From Paenibacillus sp. E222 (GTDB lineage: Bacteria; Bacillota; Bacilli; Paenibacillales; Paenibacillaceae): a stretch of DNA of 64,000 nt. Position 1 is the first letter of the stretch. Each line of letters starts with the position of its first letter. The notes under the pieces were generated by a model, which did no database searches, was not told the DNA's origin, and saw only the letters and a program-made list of their open reading frames with translations. Of the stretch, positions 61,317-64,000 are shown piece by piece. The position numbers and the translations under genes were made by a program. The stretch covers positions 2,976,001 through 3,040,000 of the forward strand of contig NZ_CP058552.1 of the NCBI RefSeq assembly GCF_013401555.1. Reading direction: 5' to 3'.

Positions 61317-63137
61317 ATGAATTCAAAGAAATTTGTTAAGCGTATTAGTCTTTGCGTCTTATCCTGTCTTCTTGTTTTGCCTGCAACTGTTAGTGCGAAT
61401 GGGGTTCAAATTACTCCAGATCATTTTCCCTTTATCAAATCTCTGCCCACTCCTGAAGTACAAGTCAATCTAATGGATTCTGAATCCGATCTGACGGAGA
61501 CTAGTCTGTCTATCAACCTTAATAGGATGGAATATAACACCTTGGCAGTTCCTTCAAAAATTCTGGACAAATTGAAAGAAAGACTTCAGTCTAAAGCATT
61601 ATATGCACAAGAAAAAATTGAAGTAAGTATCATGCTCAAATATGATGCAGTTGTAACGAAGGAAGAATTCATAGAAAGAGAATGGGAAATATTCAATGGT
61701 AATATCACAGATTTGAATGGTTTTGGTGGTTATAGTTTTTTTGCCGCATTAACAACAGACGAAATTGAACAACTGGTTCACTTAGAGGAAATAGCATCCC
61801 TTTCAACCCCGGACGATGTAGTTTCTGTATATGGTGAGCCGGATGAACATCAATCAGAGGTCTATTTGAATGGTGCGACCGAGATGACTGGAATCAAAAA
61901 GGGAAGAAGTGACTATGGCGTAACAGGTAATCGTGATGGAAAGGCGTCATATTCCAAAAATGATTCAGTTATTGCAGTAATTGATACGGGTATTGATGGT
62001 GGTCATATTGATTTGAGTGGAGGAAAAATTTTAGGTTGGAAGGACTTTGTAAATACATCCTCAACTACAGCTTATGATGATCTGGGTCACGGAACACACG
62101 TTGCCAGTATCGCAGCTGGAACGGGAGCAGGAGATCCCGGAGTAGAAACCGGAGTGGCCCCAGGAGCAGCTCTAGTAGGAATCAAGGTATGCTCTAGTAA
62201 TACGAATTGTTCTACCCAGAACATACTGAATGCGATGGATTGGGTTATTGCTAATAAGGACACATATGGAATTGATATCATTAATATGAGTATAGGCAGT
62301 TCAGGCTCGGCTAATGCAAGTTTCTGCAATAAGGTGTCTAGTGCAGCAAATAATGGAATACTTACAGTAGTTGCTGCCGGGAATACATCAGGAGGATCTG
62401 ACTATGGCTCACTTAATCTTTTTGCCAAATGTTCAGACGTGTTGTCCGTTGCAAATGTGGCTGACCCTTACGAAGGAGGCTGGTATCTAAATCCTTCCTC
62501 CAACCGGGGAACAGGATCGGTAGGTCCTACACTTGCAGCACCTGGAACTTCTATCCGTGCGGCTAAGGCGAACTCTACTAGCGAATATATTACCTACTCT
62601 GGAACTTCAATGGCGTCTCCTATGATTGCCGGATTAGCAGCACTTATGCTTCAAGCTAGTAATGGGAGTCTTAATTATGATTTTAAGATAGAAGATTATG
62701 GGATGTCAGGATATGATAAAGTATATGGCAATGGACTCATCCTAGGACATCAAACTATTAAAGCTGCTTCTGGTTCTTCAACAGGTTCCTTTGATAACTA
62801 TCGTAATCATATTAGAGCACAGACCAATATAGCAGCGAGCAACATTAATTTATATAATATTAAGGTTAACAGCACAGACGCTTATTTCGCCAACACGTTG
62901 ATTATTAATAATGAAAATGGTGCAGATTTGGATTTGTTTATATGGAAACCGGGAGTTGAGCCTATTCAGAATGGTCAACTAAGACTAGATTTGGCTATCC
63001 AAAGTAGTGCAGGAGATCTTCCTCAGGAAACGATCAGTTTTAAGCCAACTGCAACGGGTAACTACACCATAGGAGTCTTAGCTTACGATTCTGCTACCTA
63101 TGCCTTGGATTGGGCGGGGCAAATATCAATTCCATGA
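61317..63137 (+). CDS. Secreted S8 subtilisin-like serine protease
   Basis: The 606-residue protein follows AAGGAGGAG. It has a signal peptide (..VLSCLLVLPATVSANG), an I9-like propeptide (about 98-172) and a catalytic domain with Asp223 (VIDTGIDGGH), His258 (LGHGTHVAS), the oxyanion Asn355 (VAAGN) and Ser430 (SGTSMASP). The C-terminal about 110 residues form a PPC-like beta domain (LDLFIWKPG..YTIGVLAYD). Cys residues in CSSNTNCS may form a disulphide. It is an extracellular protease, probably degradative. Confidence 0.93.
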   Translation: MNSKKFVKRISLCVLSCLLVLPATVSANGVQITPDHFPFIKSLPTPEVQVNLMDSESDLTETSLSINLNRMEYNTLAVPSKILDKLKERLQSKALYAQEKIEVSIMLKYDAVVTKEEFIEREWEIFNGNITDLNGFGGYSFFAALTTDEIEQLVHLEEIASLSTPDDVVSVYGEPDEHQSEVYLNGATEMTGIKKGRSDYGVTGNRDGKASYSKNDSVIAVIDTGIDGGHIDLSGGKILGWKDFVNTSSTTAYDDLGHGTHVASIAAGTGAGDPGVETGVAPGAALVGIKVCSSNTNCSTQNILNAMDWVIANKDTYGIDIINMSIGSSGSANASFCNKVSSAANNGILTVVAAGNTSGGSDYGSLNLFAKCSDVLSVANVADPYEGGWYLNPSSNRGTGSVGPTLAAPGTSIRAAKANSTSEYITYSGTSMASPMIAGLAALMLQASNGSLNYDFKIEDYGMSGYDKVYGNGLILGHQTIKAASGSSTGSFDNYRNHIRAQTNIAASNINLYNIKVNSTDAYFANTLIINNENGADLDLFIWKPGVEPIQNGQLRLDLAIQSSAGDLPQETISFKPTATGNYTIGVLAYDSATYALDWAGQISIP

Positions 63138-63162
63138 AAGATATTATAATGAGAAATCCACA

Positions 63163-63200
63163 ACAAAAGCCGGTCAACCCTTATGGGTGCCGGCTTTTGT
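63163..63200 (+). terminator. Terminator after the subtilase gene
   Basis: ACAAAAGCCGG pairs with CCGGCTTTTGT (63190-63200), with an inner ACCC/GGGT. T-runs inside both arms make it usable in both directions, also for the minus-strand gene ending at 63229. Confidence 0.88.
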
Positions 63201-63228
63201 CCTATGTGTAGTTTCAAGATCAGTGAGG

Positions 63229-63591
63229 TTATCGTACGAACCAACTGAGCGGCTGCGGCGAAGTGTCTGCGGTATCCCGAAGATCATGGACCTTGACATG
63301 ATTGCCGTAGATCATGGAATCACTGCTCAATCGGTAGGAAGGGAAACTGTTCTCTGATTGCAGGCGAAGGCAAGGCTCGAAATAGATCTGCTGCTGTTTG
63401 TTGATAAGGAAAGGAAGCGAATCGGATTCAATCCGAATGTCATCACTGTCCGGCTCGTTAACGATCAGAAGCACAGCAGTACCATCACATCCGCATCCAT
63501 CGGTGTCATAAAACAGCTTGAAATAGCCCGGCCGATCTCCCAGCATCGCGTTAAGTCTTGATTCTGCCAGCGGACTGACCTGAATGATCAT
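63229..63591 (-). CDS. HesB/IscA-like iron-sulfur biosynthesis family protein
   Basis: The ATG at 63591 gives 120 residues; a GTG at 63603 is in frame but only 1-2 nt from GAGGAG. The protein has IIQVSPLAESRLNAML and KLFYDTDGCGCDGTAVLLIV, as in the Bacillota YneR/HesB-like family, with a CGC motif in place of the classical CxC spacing. A role in iron-sulfur handling is suggested by the family only. It is a single gene convergent with the subtilase. Confidence 0.78.
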   Translation of the reverse strand: MIIQVSPLAESRLNAMLGDRPGYFKLFYDTDGCGCDGTAVLLIVNEPDSDDIRIESDSLPFLINKQQQIYFEPCLRLQSENSFPSYRLSSDSMIYGNHVKVHDLRDTADTSPQPLSWFVR

Positions 63592-63850
63592 AACGTCGTT
63601 CACACTCCTCTAATCACCTTAAGAATTCGCTTACAATCTAATATATGGAACAAAGGTGTGAAATAGAAGGGAAAGCAGGCTGAATCCGATGAAAATTATA
63701 ACTTTGGTGGACCATCCGACCGAACGGTTCAATTACCTGAATATCATCGCGGAGACGCTGTGATGGTGCCTCGGAATGAAACCCATTTCATCCCGATTCC
63801 TTATCTGGTATGATAAGCAGGAATATTAGAGAAAAAGGATGGTTCCACAT

Positions 63851-64000
63851 ATGACACCGATTACCATATATGACATAGCCAAAGAAGCTAACGTATCCGT
63901 ATCCACGGTCTCCCGAGTGCTGAATGATACGGCACCTGTGCGTGCAAGCACAAGAGAGAAGATCATGTCCATCATTGAAAAACACCAGTTCCAACCCAAC
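63851..64000 (+). CDS. LacI-family transcriptional regulator, 3' truncated by the window edge
   Basis: The first 50 residues, after AAAGGATGG, form a LacI-type HTH with hinge (ITIYDIAKEANVSVSTVSRVLNDTAPVRASTREKI). The effector domain lies outside the window. Such regulators usually control carbohydrate use. Confidence 0.93.
   Translation, partial: MTPITIYDIAKEANVSVSTVSRVLNDTAPVRASTREKIMSIIEKHQFQPN

Noticed and set aside
63689..63763. 24-codon frame between the HesB-like and LacI-type genes
   Set aside because: No ribosome-binding site and no known match; too short to support.
1..64000. CRISPR arrays, tRNA, rRNA and transposase genes
   Set aside because: Looked for on both strands; no regular spacer repeats, cloverleaf or rRNA sequence, or transposase motifs were seen.

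Overview
The window reads as a chromosomal segment of a low-to-mid GC, endospore-forming Bacillota, most likely Paenibacillus. The pointers are a surface protein with three C-terminal SLH domains, Bacillus-type Shine-Dalgarno sites with frequent TTG/GTG starts, a PhoP box of the TTAACA-repeat type, ROK, WYL and LacI regulators, a two-component system of the Bacillota type and a YpeB-like PepSY protein. No rRNA, tRNA, CRISPR array or transposase was seen.

Layout. 1-3006: the end of a hybrid sensor kinase and a response regulator with a SARP/BTAD output. 3104-8476: a phosphate-starvation operon (Pho box, stalk/beta-propeller protein, pstS, pstC, pstA, pstB, terminator). 8487-9959: divergent SDR oxidoreductase and MarR regulator. 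10461-14000: a large exported PHP-type metallohydrolase with SLH anchors, followed by a decayed accessory stretch (glycosidase gene with an internal TAG, small membrane protein, sigma-like protein) that ends in a 180-bp copy of the last SLH domain. 16660-18745: WYL regulator and alpha/beta hydrolase.

18822-31710 is the most striking part. A 2.3-kb block (DUF554 fragment, amidohydrolase, TetR regulator) occurs twice in direct orientation. Between the copies lies an 8-kb, nine-gene, single-strand operon: a three-gene ABC-2 exporter, a PF14907-like nucleotidyltransferase, a CYTH-like protein, a P-loop kinase, a SAM methyltransferase, a cupin-like protein and a PurO-type IMP cyclohydrolase homologue. 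I infer an undescribed pathway making or modifying, and exporting, a nucleotide-like small molecule. Product and chemistry cannot be read from the sequence.

31711-35293: AT-rich unknown genes (an HExxH protein coupled to a small membrane protein) and a mirror-symmetric divergent Xre switch. 35332-41186: ROK regulator with MFS transporter, then a GDPD-like protein with a two-component system. 41285-48860: a cassette-like array of small accessory genes (aldo/keto reductase, HTH, NUDIX, DinB, phosphotransferase, PepSY protein, ClbS/DfsB-like, HxlR and GNAT remnants) interspersed with a recurring AACTAACGG repeat and hairpin. 48972-55363: RarD-type transporter, MazEF-type toxin-antitoxin pair, and a 1050-residue GNAT fusion with an amidohydrolase. 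55415-64000: phosphotransferase, lipoprotein, chemoreceptor, a subtilase locus with a free-standing propeptide-like protein and a lone winged-helix protein, an iron-sulfur HesB-like protein, and the start of a LacI-type regulator.
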